Shown: in pieces, positions 18,352-26,740 of the stretch | Numbering within the stretch: the stretch's first letter is position 1 | Layout of the letters: the number at the start of each line of letters is the position of its first letter | Origin: Betaproteobacteria bacterium | Lineage (GTDB): Bacteria > Pseudomonadota > Gammaproteobacteria > Burkholderiales > Casimicrobiaceae | DNA: 42,237 nt | Direction of reading: 5' to 3' | Assembly (NCBI GenBank): GCA_027492485.1 | Contig: JAPUER010000067.1 | Span: forward strand, 1 to 42,237 | Program-made: the position numbers and the translations under genes | The notes under the pieces: model-generated | Seen by the model: only the letters and a program-made list of their open reading frames with translations | Database searches by the model: none | Told to the model about the DNA's origin: nothing

Positions 18352-19539
18352 TCAGTCGGCCTTGGCGCCGGCCTTGACCCAGGCCGCGAGCTTTTGCCGC
18401 TCGTCTTCGGTCATCTGCGTCGAATTGGCCATCGGCATCACGCGCGCCACCACCGCCTGCTGATACATCGCCTGCGCGTTTTTCAGGATCAGCTCGGGTG
18501 TGTGCAACTGGATGTTCTTCGAGGTCACCTGCGCGTTGTGGCAGAGCTGGCAGCGCTGCTCGACGATCGCCCGAATTTCGGCGAACTTCGGCGCCGCCGC
18601 GGCGGCGGGCGCAGCCGGCTGCGGCGCCGGCGCGATCCAGACGGCGACGGCCGCCAGCAGTGCGGCGCCGATCGCGAAAAATTTGTAGTCGCGCTTGCCT
18701 TTGTGCTTGAGCACGAAGAACTGGCGGATCAGCGCGCCGGCCAGCATGATGAGCACCAGCACCAGCCAGTTGTTCGGCGCGCCGTAGGTCATGCTGTAGT
18801 GATTCGACAGCATCGCAAACAGCACCGGCAGCGTGAAATACGTGTTGTGCACGCTGCGCTGCTTGGCGCGCAGCGGGTGGATCGGGTCGGGCTTCTGCCC
18901 GGCCTTCATCGCCGCCACCGTCTTGCGCTGCCCTGGAATGATCACCATCAGCACGTTGGCGCTCATCGCCGTTGCCAGCATCGCGCCGGTGAGCAGAAAG
19001 GCCGCGCGACCGGCGAACAAATGGCAGGCGATGAAGGTGGCCGCCACCACATAGACGAACACCAGCACGCCGACGATCAGGTCGCCGTTCTTGCGCTGGC
19101 CGAACAGCCGGCAGATGCCGTCGTAGACGACCCAGCCCATCACCAGATAGACCAGCGAGGCGACGATCGCCGCGGCCGACGACTGCCACGCAAAGACATT
19201 GTTGTCGATCAGGAAGGTCTGCGCGTTGAACAGGTAGAGCACGACGAACAGCGCGAAACCGCTCATCCACGTCCAGTAACTTTCCCAGTAGAACCAGTGC
19301 AGATGTTCGGGCAGGGCTTTCGGCGCCACCATGTACTTCTGCGGGTTATAGAAACCGCCGCCATGCACCGCCCACAGCTCGCCGTCGACGCCCTTGTCCT
19401 TTAGATCCTGCGCGGTCGGCTTGACCAGACTGTTGTCGAGCCAGACGAAGTAGAACGACGAGCCGATCCACGCGATGCCGGTGATCACGTGCAACCAGCG
19501 CAACAGCAGATTCAGCCAGTCGCCGATGTAACTTTCCAC
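18352..19539 (-). CDS. puuD: urate hydroxylase PuuD, membrane-bound with C-terminal cytochrome c domain
   Basis: A 395-aa inner-membrane protein oxidising urate to 5-hydroxyisourate with electrons passed to a c-type heme. The first ~300 residues carry about eight hydrophobic helices, starting with LLLRWLHVITGIAWIGSSFY. The C-terminal cytochrome c domain has one heme motif, CQLCH (C330, C333, H334), and a downstream Met-containing segment (VVARVMPMANSTQMT) typical of the sixth heme ligand region. It starts with GTG at 19539, 3 nt after the uraH stop, as last gene of a four-gene operon with HIU hydrolase and OHCU decarboxylase. That context fixes the function. Confidence 0.92.
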   Translation of the reverse strand: MESYIGDWLNLLLRWLHVITGIAWIGSSFYFVWLDNSLVKPTAQDLKDKGVDGELWAVHGGGFYNPQKYMVAPKALPEHLHWFYWESYWTWMSGFALFVVLYLFNAQTFLIDNNVFAWQSSAAAIVASLVYLVMGWVVYDGICRLFGQRKNGDLIVGVLVFVYVVAATFIACHLFAGRAAFLLTGAMLATAMSANVLMVIIPGQRKTVAAMKAGQKPDPIHPLRAKQRSVHNTYFTLPVLFAMLSNHYSMTYGAPNNWLVLVLIMLAGALIRQFFVLKHKGKRDYKFFAIGAALLAAVAVWIAPAPQPAAPAAAAAPKFAEIRAIVEQRCQLCHNAQVTSKNIQLHTPELILKNAQAMYQQAVVARVMPMANSTQMTEDERQKLAAWVKAGAKAD

Positions 19540-19542
19540 GAT

Positions 19543-19893
19543 TCAGCTGCCCCGATACGTCGAATACGTCCACGGCGAGCACACCAGCGGCACGTGATAG
19601 CTGCCGCCGTCCTCCGCGATGCCGAAATCGATCGGCACCACGTCCACGAACGGCGGATCGGGCAGCGGCACGCCCTTGCTGCGGAAGTGCTCGCCGATGT
19701 GAAACAGCAGCCGATAGCGGCCGCGCTTCACCTCCGCATCCTTCAGCAGCGGCGCATCGGTGCGGCCGTCGGCGTTGGTGCGCGTCGACACCAGCAATTT
19801 CGGCGTCGGGTCCATCGAGTAAAGCTCAACGGCGACATTCGCGGCCGGTCCGCCGTGCACGGTGTCGAGGATATGAGTCGAGAGCTTGCCCAC
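19543..19893 (-). CDS. uraH: 5-hydroxyisourate hydrolase
   Basis: A 116-aa transthyretin-like enzyme hydrolysing 5-hydroxyisourate to OHCU, the second step of urate breakdown. LSTHILDTVHGGPA at the N-terminus and the C-terminal YRGS tetrapeptide are the family signature. The substrate-site His, Arg and His are present (STHILD, RTNADGR, YHVPL). There is no signal peptide, so it is cytosolic. It starts with GTG, 6 nt after uraD, and is followed 3 nt later by puuD. Confidence 0.95.
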   Translation of the reverse strand: MGKLSTHILDTVHGGPAANVAVELYSMDPTPKLLVSTRTNADGRTDAPLLKDAEVKRGRYRLLFHIGEHFRSKGVPLPDPPFVDVVPIDFGIAEDGGSYHVPLVCSPWTYSTYRGS

Positions 19894-19899
19894 CGCCGC

Positions 19900-20418
19900 T
19901 TACTCCGTGATGATGTCGAGCAGGCGCAGGCGGGCGATCTCGCCCACCTGCATCAGGTTGTTGTTGAACTCCATGTCGCGGCTGTTGAGCAGGCGCGACT
20001 TGATGGCGCCGAAGATGGCGCCCTGCGTGTTGTTGCGCGCCGCGATGATGAACGGAAAGCCGAACTTCCCGCGATAGCGCGCGTTGAGCTCGCGCAGTTG
20101 CGCCACATCGTCCGCCGTCAGCGCCGACAGGCCCGCCGCTGCCTGCTCCTTCGTCGATTCCGCCGTCAGCGTCCCCGCCGCCGCCTCCCGGCCCGCCAGT
20201 TCCGGATGTGCATTGAGCAACGCCAGTTGCTCGTCGGTCGCCGCCGATTGCACCGTCGCCACCAGCGCCGCGTGCACCGCCGGGCGCGACGCGAATCCGC
20301 CCGGGGGTTTCAGCGCGAAGGCGCGCGCGGCAATCCACGGCGAGTGCTCGTAGACGGCGCCGAAGGCGCGCGAGAACTCTGCCGGCGTGTAGGCATTGAT
20401 TTGCTGCAGGGTTGGCAT
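19900..20418 (-). CDS. uraD: OHCU decarboxylase
   Basis: A 172-aa 2-oxo-4-hydroxy-4-carboxy-5-ureidoimidazoline decarboxylase giving (S)-allantoin. The catalytic His is H71 in the HPEL motif (NAHPELAGREA). SPWIA near residues 26-30, the TAESTKEQ segment and RYRGKFGFPFIIAARN are all characteristic. The open frame extends upstream to 20517, but MPTLQQINAYTP is the family N-terminus, so the ATG at 20418 is used. It lies 37 nt downstream of the permease and 6 nt before uraH. Confidence 0.93.
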   Translation of the reverse strand: MPTLQQINAYTPAEFSRAFGAVYEHSPWIAARAFALKPPGGFASRPAVHAALVATVQSAATDEQLALLNAHPELAGREAAAGTLTAESTKEQAAAGLSALTADDVAQLRELNARYRGKFGFPFIIAARNNTQGAIFGAIKSRLLNSRDMEFNNNLMQVGEIARLRLLDIITE

Positions 20419-20455
20419 GAAAGCTCGGATGCTCCGGTTGGCGGCGGTTGAAGTT

Positions 20456-21946
20456 CTAGTGCGAGTCTGCCTGCTTCGCAGCGGCAATGGCTGCGCCGGC
20501 ATCTTCGCGTGCGCCATTGAAGAAGAGATTCAGCAGCACCGCGGCCAGCGACGACAGCAGGATGCCCGACTCGATCAGCGGATGAATGTCGTGCGGCATC
20601 CACTGCTTGAAGTTCGGCGCGACCAGCGGAATCATGCCGATGCCGATCGACACCGCTACGATGAACGCGTTGTAGCGGTTGCTCTTGAAATCGACGTTGG
20701 CCAGGATGCGGATGCCGGTGGCGGCCACCATGCCGAACATCACCAGACCGGCGCCGCCCAGCACGACCGTCGGCAGCGATTCGACCAGTGCCGCCAGTTT
20801 CGGCAGCAGACCGAGCAGGATCAGGATGATGCCGCCGGCGACGCAGACAAAGCGCGAGCGCACGCCGGTTACAGCCACCAGCCCGACGTTCTGCGAGAAG
20901 CTGGTGTACGGGAACGTATTGAAGATGCCGCCGAGCAGGGTGCCCAGGCCATCGGTGCGCAAGCCGGCGGTCAGCGCCTTGCGGTCGACGGCGCGCCCGG
21001 TCATTTCGCCGAGCGCGAGGAACATCCCGGTGGATTCGATCATCACCACGATCATCACCAACGTCATGGTCAGGATCAAGATGGGGTCGAAGGTCGGAGT
21101 CGCGATTTCAAACGGCAGCACCATGTCGAACCAGTCGGCTTTGGCCACCTTGTCGAAATTCATCTTGCCAGCAAGCGTTGCCACCACGCCGCCAATGACG
21201 ATGCCGATGAGCACCGCCACGTTGGCAAGAAAGCCCTTGGCGAAACGTGCGATGAGCAGAATCGACACCAGCACCAACGTGGCAATGCCGACACCGGCCA
21301 GTTCGGCGTATTTCGGGTTGGGTACGCTCGGAGCGAGGCTGACGCCTTTCGGCATCGCGGGCAAGGCAGAACCGGGCGCCGATGCCGCCGCGGTGACGTC
21401 CGCCAGCCACTTGGCGTGGTCCGGATTGACGATCGACGGCGCCGTCGGCCCGATCGGTGTGCCGAATATCCAGTTGATACCGATGCGCATCAGGCTGATG
21501 CCGATCACCGCGATGATGGTGCCGGTGACCACCGGCGGGAAGAATCGCAGCATGCGACTGACCAGCGGCGCGATCAGGATGCTGACGACGCCGGCACCGA
21601 TGATGGCACCAAAGATGGCGCCCGCACCGGCAACGCCCGGATTGCTGCCTGCCATTGCCACCATCGGGGCGACCGAGGCAAACGTCACCCCCATCATCAC
21701 CGGCAGACGGATGCCAAACCATTGCGAGGCGCCCAGGGACTGGATCAGTGTGACCAGGCCGCAGCAGAACAAGTCGGCCTGGATCAGCATCGTGATCTGC
21801 TCGGGCGTCAGCTTGAGCGCCCGTCCGACAATCAATGGCACCGCAACGGCGCCGGCATACATCACCAGCACATGTTGCAGGCCCAATGCGCCAAGCCGGG
21901 GCAGCGGCAACTTCTCGTCTACCGGATGAACAGCAGCATCGGACAT
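20456..21946 (-). CDS. NCS2-family purine (urate/xanthine) permease
   Basis: A 496-aa polytopic membrane transporter of the nucleobase-ascorbate (NCS2) family, probably a proton symporter for urate or xanthine. About 12-14 hydrophobic segments are visible, and the NAT signature QNVGLVAVTGVRSR is intact. GLQHVLVMYAGAVAVPLIVG near the N-terminus is typical of the PucK/UacT branch. The start MSDAAVHP at 21946 has a strong AAGGAGGG ribosome binding site 5-6 nt upstream. The frame reads nine codons further but without such a site. As first gene of the operon with uraD, uraH and puuD, urate is the likeliest substrate, though specificity cannot be read from sequence. Confidence 0.9.
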   Translation of the reverse strand: MSDAAVHPVDEKLPLPRLGALGLQHVLVMYAGAVAVPLIVGRALKLTPEQITMLIQADLFCCGLVTLIQSLGASQWFGIRLPVMMGVTFASVAPMVAMAGSNPGVAGAGAIFGAIIGAGVVSILIAPLVSRMLRFFPPVVTGTIIAVIGISLMRIGINWIFGTPIGPTAPSIVNPDHAKWLADVTAAASAPGSALPAMPKGVSLAPSVPNPKYAELAGVGIATLVLVSILLIARFAKGFLANVAVLIGIVIGGVVATLAGKMNFDKVAKADWFDMVLPFEIATPTFDPILILTMTLVMIVVMIESTGMFLALGEMTGRAVDRKALTAGLRTDGLGTLLGGIFNTFPYTSFSQNVGLVAVTGVRSRFVCVAGGIILILLGLLPKLAALVESLPTVVLGGAGLVMFGMVAATGIRILANVDFKSNRYNAFIVAVSIGIGMIPLVAPNFKQWMPHDIHPLIESGILLSSLAAVLLNLFFNGAREDAGAAIAAAKQADSH

Positions 21947-22204
21947 CGTTTCCCTCCTTGCGATGACATTCAAAGATGACCTGGTGCAGGCGACGCAATA
22001 ACCGCGCCAATCGTTCCCGGGTCATCCACCGCGACCGACGCTCCTCCGCCGGTTGCGCGCATGCTGGTTGAACCGCCCCTGTCTCGTCGTGCGCAAGCAG
22101 TGGGTAACGGGTTCAGCCAGGACGTCGCAGTCTAAAGTCGGCCCTCGGTCTTTGCCATAAGCGGCCATCTATGAGGCTCATGGCGGCCTCCGGTCGATGC
22201 TTTG

Positions 22205-22981
22205 CTATCGATAGCGCGACATCCAGCCGAGACCAGCCTCCGTCGTGCTCCGCGGCCGGTACTCGCAGCCGATCCAGCCGTCGTAGCCCAGCGCGTCGAT
22301 ACGCCCGAGCACCCACTCATAGTTGATTTCGCCGGTGCCCGGTTCGTGGCGACCGGGGTTGTCGGCGATCTGGATGTGGCCGATACGCCCGATCTGGGCG
22401 CTGAGCGTGGCGCCGAGTTCGCCCTCCATGCGCTGGGCATGGTAGACGTCGTACTGCAGGAACAGGTTGTCCGAGCCCACCTCGTCCATGATGGAGAGCG
22501 CGTCGGCGGTGCGGTTGACGAAGTAACCGGGGATGTCGAAGCAGTTGATCGGCTCCGTTACCAGCCGGATTCCTTCGCGCTGGCACTCGGTCGCCGCGTA
22601 GCGCAGATTAGCCACCATCGTGGCGCGGGCAGCGACCGGATCGATATTCTCGGGGCGCCGTCCGGCGAGGCAATTGAGACGTTCGCAGCCCAGCGCGACG
22701 GCGTAACCAATCGCCTTCGCCACGCCATCGCGAAACTCCGCCTCCCGTCCCGGCAGGCAGGCCAAGCCCCGCTCGCCGTTGTCCCAGTCACCCGCCGGCA
22801 GGTTAAACAGCGCCTGCGTCAGGCCGTTGTTGCGCAGCGCTGCCGCCAGTTCGCGGACGTCGTAGGGATAGGGCGCCATGTACTCGACCGCACGAAATCC
22901 CGCGCGGGCCGACGCTTCCAGACGTTCCATGAAGGGCAGCTCCGGAAACAGGAAGGACACATTGGCGGAGAATCTGGGCAT
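22205..22981 (-). CDS. hyi: hydroxypyruvate isomerase
   Basis: A 258-aa TIM-barrel enzyme interconverting hydroxypyruvate and tartronate semialdehyde. This carries glyoxylate carbon from allantoin towards glycerate. It begins MPRFSANVSFLFPELPF and matches E. coli Hyi in length. Metal-site segments include TEPINCFDIPGYF, LQYDVYHAQRMEG, IGHIQIADNPGRHEPG and GEINYEW, then GYDGWIGCEY. The gene is divergent from puuE across 141 nt and lies upstream of the permease operon with a 258-nt gap, so it may be transcribed separately. I saw no gcl or glxR homologue in the window. Confidence 0.93.
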   Translation of the reverse strand: MPRFSANVSFLFPELPFMERLEASARAGFRAVEYMAPYPYDVRELAAALRNNGLTQALFNLPAGDWDNGERGLACLPGREAEFRDGVAKAIGYAVALGCERLNCLAGRRPENIDPVAARATMVANLRYAATECQREGIRLVTEPINCFDIPGYFVNRTADALSIMDEVGSDNLFLQYDVYHAQRMEGELGATLSAQIGRIGHIQIADNPGRHEPGTGEINYEWVLGRIDALGYDGWIGCEYRPRSTTEAGLGWMSRYR

Positions 22982-23122
22982 GGCTCGATAGGGGGCACCC
23001 GAACGCGGCAAGTATGCCAAGAATCGGGCGCGTGCCGGTGCACAATAGGCCCTATAACCGCGAGACGCTATGGGCGGGCCGCCGCGCTCGCTAGACTGCG
23101 CGGCTCGCCCGTTTGCATCATC

Positions 23123-24055
23123 ATGACCTGGACTTCCGACTATCCCCGCGATCTCACCGGCTATGGCCGCACGCCGCCGCACGCGCAATGGCCCATGCGG
23201 GCGAAGATCGCCGTCAACTTCGTGCTGAACTACGAGGAGGGCGCCGAGAACTGCATCCTGCATGGCGATCCTGCGTCGGAGACGTTTCTCTCGGAGATTG
23301 CGTTTGCGCAGGCCTTTGAGGCGCGCCACCTGTCGATGGAATCGATGTACGAGTACGGCTCGCGGGTGGGCGTCTGGCGATTGCTGCGTGAATTTGCCAA
23401 ACGCAACCTGCCGCTCACCGTCTTCGGTGTCGCCACGGCACTGGATCGCAATCGCGAGGCGACGGCCGCATTCTGCGAACTGGGCCATGAAATCGCGTCG
23501 CACGGCCTGCGCTGGATTCACCATCAACATATGGGTGAAGATCGGGAACGGCAGCACATCGCGCGGGCAACTACGCTGATCCGCGAGTTGACCGATGGCC
23601 AGTGGCCGTTCGGCTGGTACACCGGCCGCGATGGCCCCAACACCAAGCGCCTGGTGCTGGAACACGGTGGTTTCGAGTACGACAGCGACTACTACGGCGA
23701 CGATCTGCCGTTCTATCTGCCGGTGACAATGAGCGACGGTTCGATCCGGCGGCAGCTGATCGTGCCTTACACGCTGGACGCCAACGACATGAAGTTTTCG
23801 TCGGCGGCGGGTTTCGTCAACGGCGAGGATTTTGCACGCTACCTGATCGACACTTTCGACGTTCTCTACGCCGAAGGGGAGGAAGCGCCGAAGATGATGA
23901 GTATCGGCATGCATTGCCGCTTGCTTGGCAAGCCCGGTCGCCTGCGTGGCCTGCAGAAATTTCTCGACCACGTTGAAAAACATGACCGCGTATGGGTGAC
24001 GCGGCGCATCGACATCGCCCGCCATTGGCGCGCGGTGCATCCCGATGCGGTGTAG
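23123..24055 (+). CDS. puuE: allantoinase PuuE (polysaccharide-deacetylase fold)
   Basis: A 310-aa metal-independent type allantoinase hydrolysing allantoin to allantoate. It begins DYPRDLTGYGRTPPHAQWP, a diagnostic PuuE N-terminus. NFVLNYEEGAE, EYGSRVGVWRLLREF, GHEIASHGLRW, WYTGRDGPNTKRL and MSIGMHCRLLGKPGR follow, all family landmarks. It is unrelated to the amidohydrolase-type AllB. The ATG at 23123 is chosen because the reading frame upstream is only the antisense of hyi. The last two bases of the stop codon lie inside a REP-like palindrome. Confidence 0.95.
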   Translation: MTWTSDYPRDLTGYGRTPPHAQWPMRAKIAVNFVLNYEEGAENCILHGDPASETFLSEIAFAQAFEARHLSMESMYEYGSRVGVWRLLREFAKRNLPLTVFGVATALDRNREATAAFCELGHEIASHGLRWIHHQHMGEDRERQHIARATTLIRELTDGQWPFGWYTGRDGPNTKRLVLEHGGFEYDSDYYGDDLPFYLPVTMSDGSIRRQLIVPYTLDANDMKFSSAAGFVNGEDFARYLIDTFDVLYAEGEEAPKMMSIGMHCRLLGKPGRLRGLQKFLDHVEKHDRVWVTRRIDIARHWRAVHPDAV

Positions 24056-24125
24056 GAGCGGCTTGCCGCGACTGCCAGCGCGCCATACCTACTGCGTAAC
24101 GAGGTCGCGGCGAGCCGCTCCTACA
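24051..24125. repeat. REP-like palindromic element (REPIN-type)
   Basis: Two 22-nt arms, 24051-24072 and 24104-24125, are inverted copies that differ at one base, which still allows a G-U pair in RNA. The arm core GTAGGAGCGGCTTGCCGCGA is the same kind of sequence as the REP elements of Pseudomonas and related bacteria. The 31-nt centre is not palindromic. The left arm overlaps the puuE stop codon and the whole element fills most of the gap before allC. No REP-associated transposase gene is in the window. Confidence 0.8.
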
Positions 24126-24148
24126 AGCATTCAAGGGCACCAGAAGTC

Positions 24149-25426
24149 ATGAAATTCGGACCCGACATCCTGCAACAGGCCGACGTGCTGGCAACGTTCA
24201 GCGAGGACGCGCCGCAAGTCACGCGCACTTACCTCTCGGAAGAGCACAAACGGGCTGGCGAGTACCTTATCGGATTGATGCGCGATGCTGGCATGACGGC
24301 CGGTTTCGATGCACTGGGCAACATCGTCGGCCGCTACGAGGCCGGCGTGCCGTTCGCGCCGGTGGTGATGACCGGCTCGCACCAGGACAGCGTCCGCAAT
24401 GCGGGCAAATATGATGGCCTGTTCGGCATTCTTTCGCCCATCGCCTGCGTGCGCGAACTCAACCGTCACGGCAAACGACTGCCGTACACGCTGGAGGTCG
24501 TCGCTTTCGGCGATGAGGAAGGCGTTCGCTTTCCGGCGACGCTGGTCGGCAGCCGCGCAATGGCGGGGCAGTTCGACTCGGCGTGGCTCGATCGCACCGA
24601 CGCCGGCGGCACTACCATGCGGCAGGCGATCGCCGACTTCGGCGGCGACCCCGATGCCTGGCAAACACTGGACCGGCGCACTGGCGAACATGACGAGGTC
24701 GTCGCTTTTGTCGAGTCGCACATCGAACAGGGGCCGGTGCTGCTCAACGAGGGGCTTGCCGTGGGCGTTGTGACCGCCATCGCCGGCGCCACGCGGATGC
24801 GGCTAACCGTCACCGGACTGGCCGGGCATGCCGGCACCGTACCAATGGGCGCCCGCCAGGACGCACTGGCGGCTGCCGCTGAGATGATTTTGTACGTCGA
24901 ACGCTATTGCACCGACAACGCCGGCCTCGTCGGCACGGTGGGCAAGCTGGCGGTCAAGCCCGGTGCCATCAATGTCATTCCGCAGGATGTGGAATTCACT
25001 ATCGATGTGCGTTCCGGCAACGATGCGATCCGGCGTGCTGCGGTTGATGCGTTCAGGGCCGGGTTGGCGGGCATTGCCGCGCGCCGCAATGTCGGGCTGC
25101 ACGTCGAAACGCTCTACGACGAGCCGGCCGCGCAGTGCGACGCCGCGTTGCAGAAGCAGTTTGAGTCTGCCATTGCAGCGCAGGGCATCGCTCCGCGCTA
25201 CCTCGCCAGTGGCGCCGGACATGATGCGATGGTGTTTCCTGCGGTGGCGCCGATGGCGATGCTGTTCGTGCGCTGCGGCAACAACGGCATCAGCCACCAT
25301 CCCGACGAGACGATGACTGAGGAAGACGCGGAAGTGGCGACGCAAGTCCTGCTGCACTTCTTCGAGCACTATCAACCGCCGGAATTCAAGACGGATCGGG
25401 CGCAGCGCGTCGAACGTCCCATTTGA
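24149..25426 (+). CDS. allC: allantoate amidohydrolase (M20-type AllC/hydantoinase-carbamoylase family)
   Basis: A 425-aa binuclear metallohydrolase that should convert allantoate to ureidoglycine/ureidoglycolate with release of ammonia and CO2. Metal-site residues are H78 and D80 (TGSHQDSV), D89 (KYDG), E123-E124 (FGDEEGVRF), the HIEQGP segment and the late His in ISHHPDE. AGHAGTVPM is the dimerisation-domain signature. The N-carbamoyl amino acid hydrolases share these motifs. Position directly after puuE supports AllC. It follows the REP-like element, so coupling to puuE transcription may be partial. Confidence 0.9.
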   Translation: MKFGPDILQQADVLATFSEDAPQVTRTYLSEEHKRAGEYLIGLMRDAGMTAGFDALGNIVGRYEAGVPFAPVVMTGSHQDSVRNAGKYDGLFGILSPIACVRELNRHGKRLPYTLEVVAFGDEEGVRFPATLVGSRAMAGQFDSAWLDRTDAGGTTMRQAIADFGGDPDAWQTLDRRTGEHDEVVAFVESHIEQGPVLLNEGLAVGVVTAIAGATRMRLTVTGLAGHAGTVPMGARQDALAAAAEMILYVERYCTDNAGLVGTVGKLAVKPGAINVIPQDVEFTIDVRSGNDAIRRAAVDAFRAGLAGIAARRNVGLHVETLYDEPAAQCDAALQKQFESAIAAQGIAPRYLASGAGHDAMVFPAVAPMAMLFVRCGNNGISHHPDETMTEEDAEVATQVLLHFFEHYQPPEFKTDRAQRVERPI

Positions 25427-25429
25427 TTC

Positions 25430-26707
25430 ATGCCAACCGACCCGGAGACGAACCGCCGGACGACCTTTATGACCATCGAAGCAAACATCGCCCAATACAT
25501 TGATTCGCATCACCCGGAGCAGATCGAGTTTCTGCGCCAGATCGTTCGCGTTCCCTCGGACACGCCACCGGGCAACAACAATCCGCCTGCTGAAAAGGCG
25601 GCCGAGTTGCTCACTGCAAAGGGCTACACGGTGGAGCGCGTTGCGGTGCCGGAGCAGCGCGTGCGCGACTACGGGATGCAGTCGATCACCAACCTCATCG
25701 TGCGCCAGAAGTTCGGCGCCGGTACCGGTCCTACGATTGCGCTCAACGCGCATGGCGACGTGGTGCCGCCGGGTGAGGGCTGGTCGTTCGATCCTTACGG
25801 GGGCGAGATCAGGGACGGCCGCATGTATGCGCGCGGCGTCGCCGTGAGCAAGAGCGACATTGCGAGCTTCACCTTCGCGTTGGACGCGCTGCGGGCGGCC
25901 GAGAAAGCCGGCGCCCGACTCAACGGCACAGTCGAATTGCACCTGACTTACGACGAGGAATTCGGCGGCCTGCTCGGCCCCGGCTATCTGCTGGAGCAGA
26001 AGGCCACGCGACCAGACTATGTCATCGGCGCCAGCTTCAGCTATGCGATCGTTACCGCACACAACGGCTGCCTGCAATTCGAGGTCACCGTGCATGGTAC
26101 GGCGACGCACGGCTCGATGCCCGAGACGGGGCATGACGCGCTGCAGGCCGCCAATGCGATTCTCAATGCGATCTACGGCAAGTTGCCCGACCTTGCCAAG
26201 ATCAAATCGAAAGTGCCAGGCATCAACACGCCAACCATGCTGGTCGGCCAGATCGCCGGTGGCACCAACACCAATGTGGTGCCCGGCAAAGTTGTCATGA
26301 AGATGGACCGGCGCCTGATCCCGGAAGAGAACCCCGTTGAAGTCGAAGCGCAGGTGCGCGCGATGATCGAAGGGGCCGTGGCCGGCCGCACGGGCATTCG
26401 CGTAGAGATCAGGCGCATCCTGCTGGCCAACGCGCTGAAACCGCTGCCCGAACACGAAAAACTGGTCGCCGCACTGCAAAAGCATGGCGAACGCATTATG
26501 GGCGAACCGATCCCGGCGATTGGCGTACCGCTGTACACCGATGCCCGTCTCTATGGCGAAGCGGGGATTCCGGTGGTGCTTTACGGCGCTGGCCCGCGCA
26601 CCGTGCCGGAGTCAAATGCGAAGCGCGCCGACGAAAACCTGCTGCTGGAAGACTTGCGCAAGGCGACTCAGGTGGTTGCCTGCGCGCTCGCAGACTTGCT
26701 GTCCTGA
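25430..26707 (+). CDS. M20-family hydrolase (ArgE/DapE-like) with non-canonical metal site
   Basis: A 425-aa member of the acetylornithine deacetylase/DapE superfamily of unknown substrate. The first metal motif is intact (H108, D110 in LNAHGDVVPP), as is the catalytic EE (E176-E177 in TYDEEFGG). The usual bridging Asp region GRGxxDxKG reads ARGVAVSKSD, lacking Asp at the expected position. The terminal AHxxDE reads NAKRADE, lacking the last His. It starts 3 nt after allC, so it is part of the allantoin-degradation unit and may act on a late ureido intermediate. That is inference. Codon 14 (ATG at 25469) is an alternative start, and neither has a clear ribosome binding site. Confidence 0.8.
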   Translation: MPTDPETNRRTTFMTIEANIAQYIDSHHPEQIEFLRQIVRVPSDTPPGNNNPPAEKAAELLTAKGYTVERVAVPEQRVRDYGMQSITNLIVRQKFGAGTGPTIALNAHGDVVPPGEGWSFDPYGGEIRDGRMYARGVAVSKSDIASFTFALDALRAAEKAGARLNGTVELHLTYDEEFGGLLGPGYLLEQKATRPDYVIGASFSYAIVTAHNGCLQFEVTVHGTATHGSMPETGHDALQAANAILNAIYGKLPDLAKIKSKVPGINTPTMLVGQIAGGTNTNVVPGKVVMKMDRRLIPEENPVEVEAQVRAMIEGAVAGRTGIRVEIRRILLANALKPLPEHEKLVAALQKHGERIMGEPIPAIGVPLYTDARLYGEAGIPVVLYGAGPRTVPESNAKRADENLLLEDLRKATQVVACALADLLS

Positions 26708-26722
26708 CCGCTGCTTCAAACT

Positions 26723-26740
26723 TGCGGCCATCAGGCCGCA
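26723..26740. terminator. hairpin between convergent genes, likely bidirectional terminator
   Basis: TGCGGCC (26723-26729) and GGCCGCA (26734-26740) form a perfect 7-bp stem with loop ATCA. It overlaps the pyrC' stop codon and lies 15 nt after the M20 hydrolase stop. The minus-strand tail AAGTTTG is only weakly U-rich, so termination strength is uncertain. Confidence 0.5.

Noticed and set aside
20396-21979. Long plus-strand open frame (527 codons) opposite the permease
   Set aside because: Its translation is rich in Arg, His, Gln and Asp with no domain, typical of the antisense of a membrane-protein gene in high-GC DNA. The minus-strand permease has a complete family signature and a strong ribosome binding site.
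22204-22215. Perfect 12-bp palindrome GCTATCGATAGC
   Set aside because: It coincides with the last codons and stop of hyi (Tyr-Arg-stop), so coding constraint and chance explain it.
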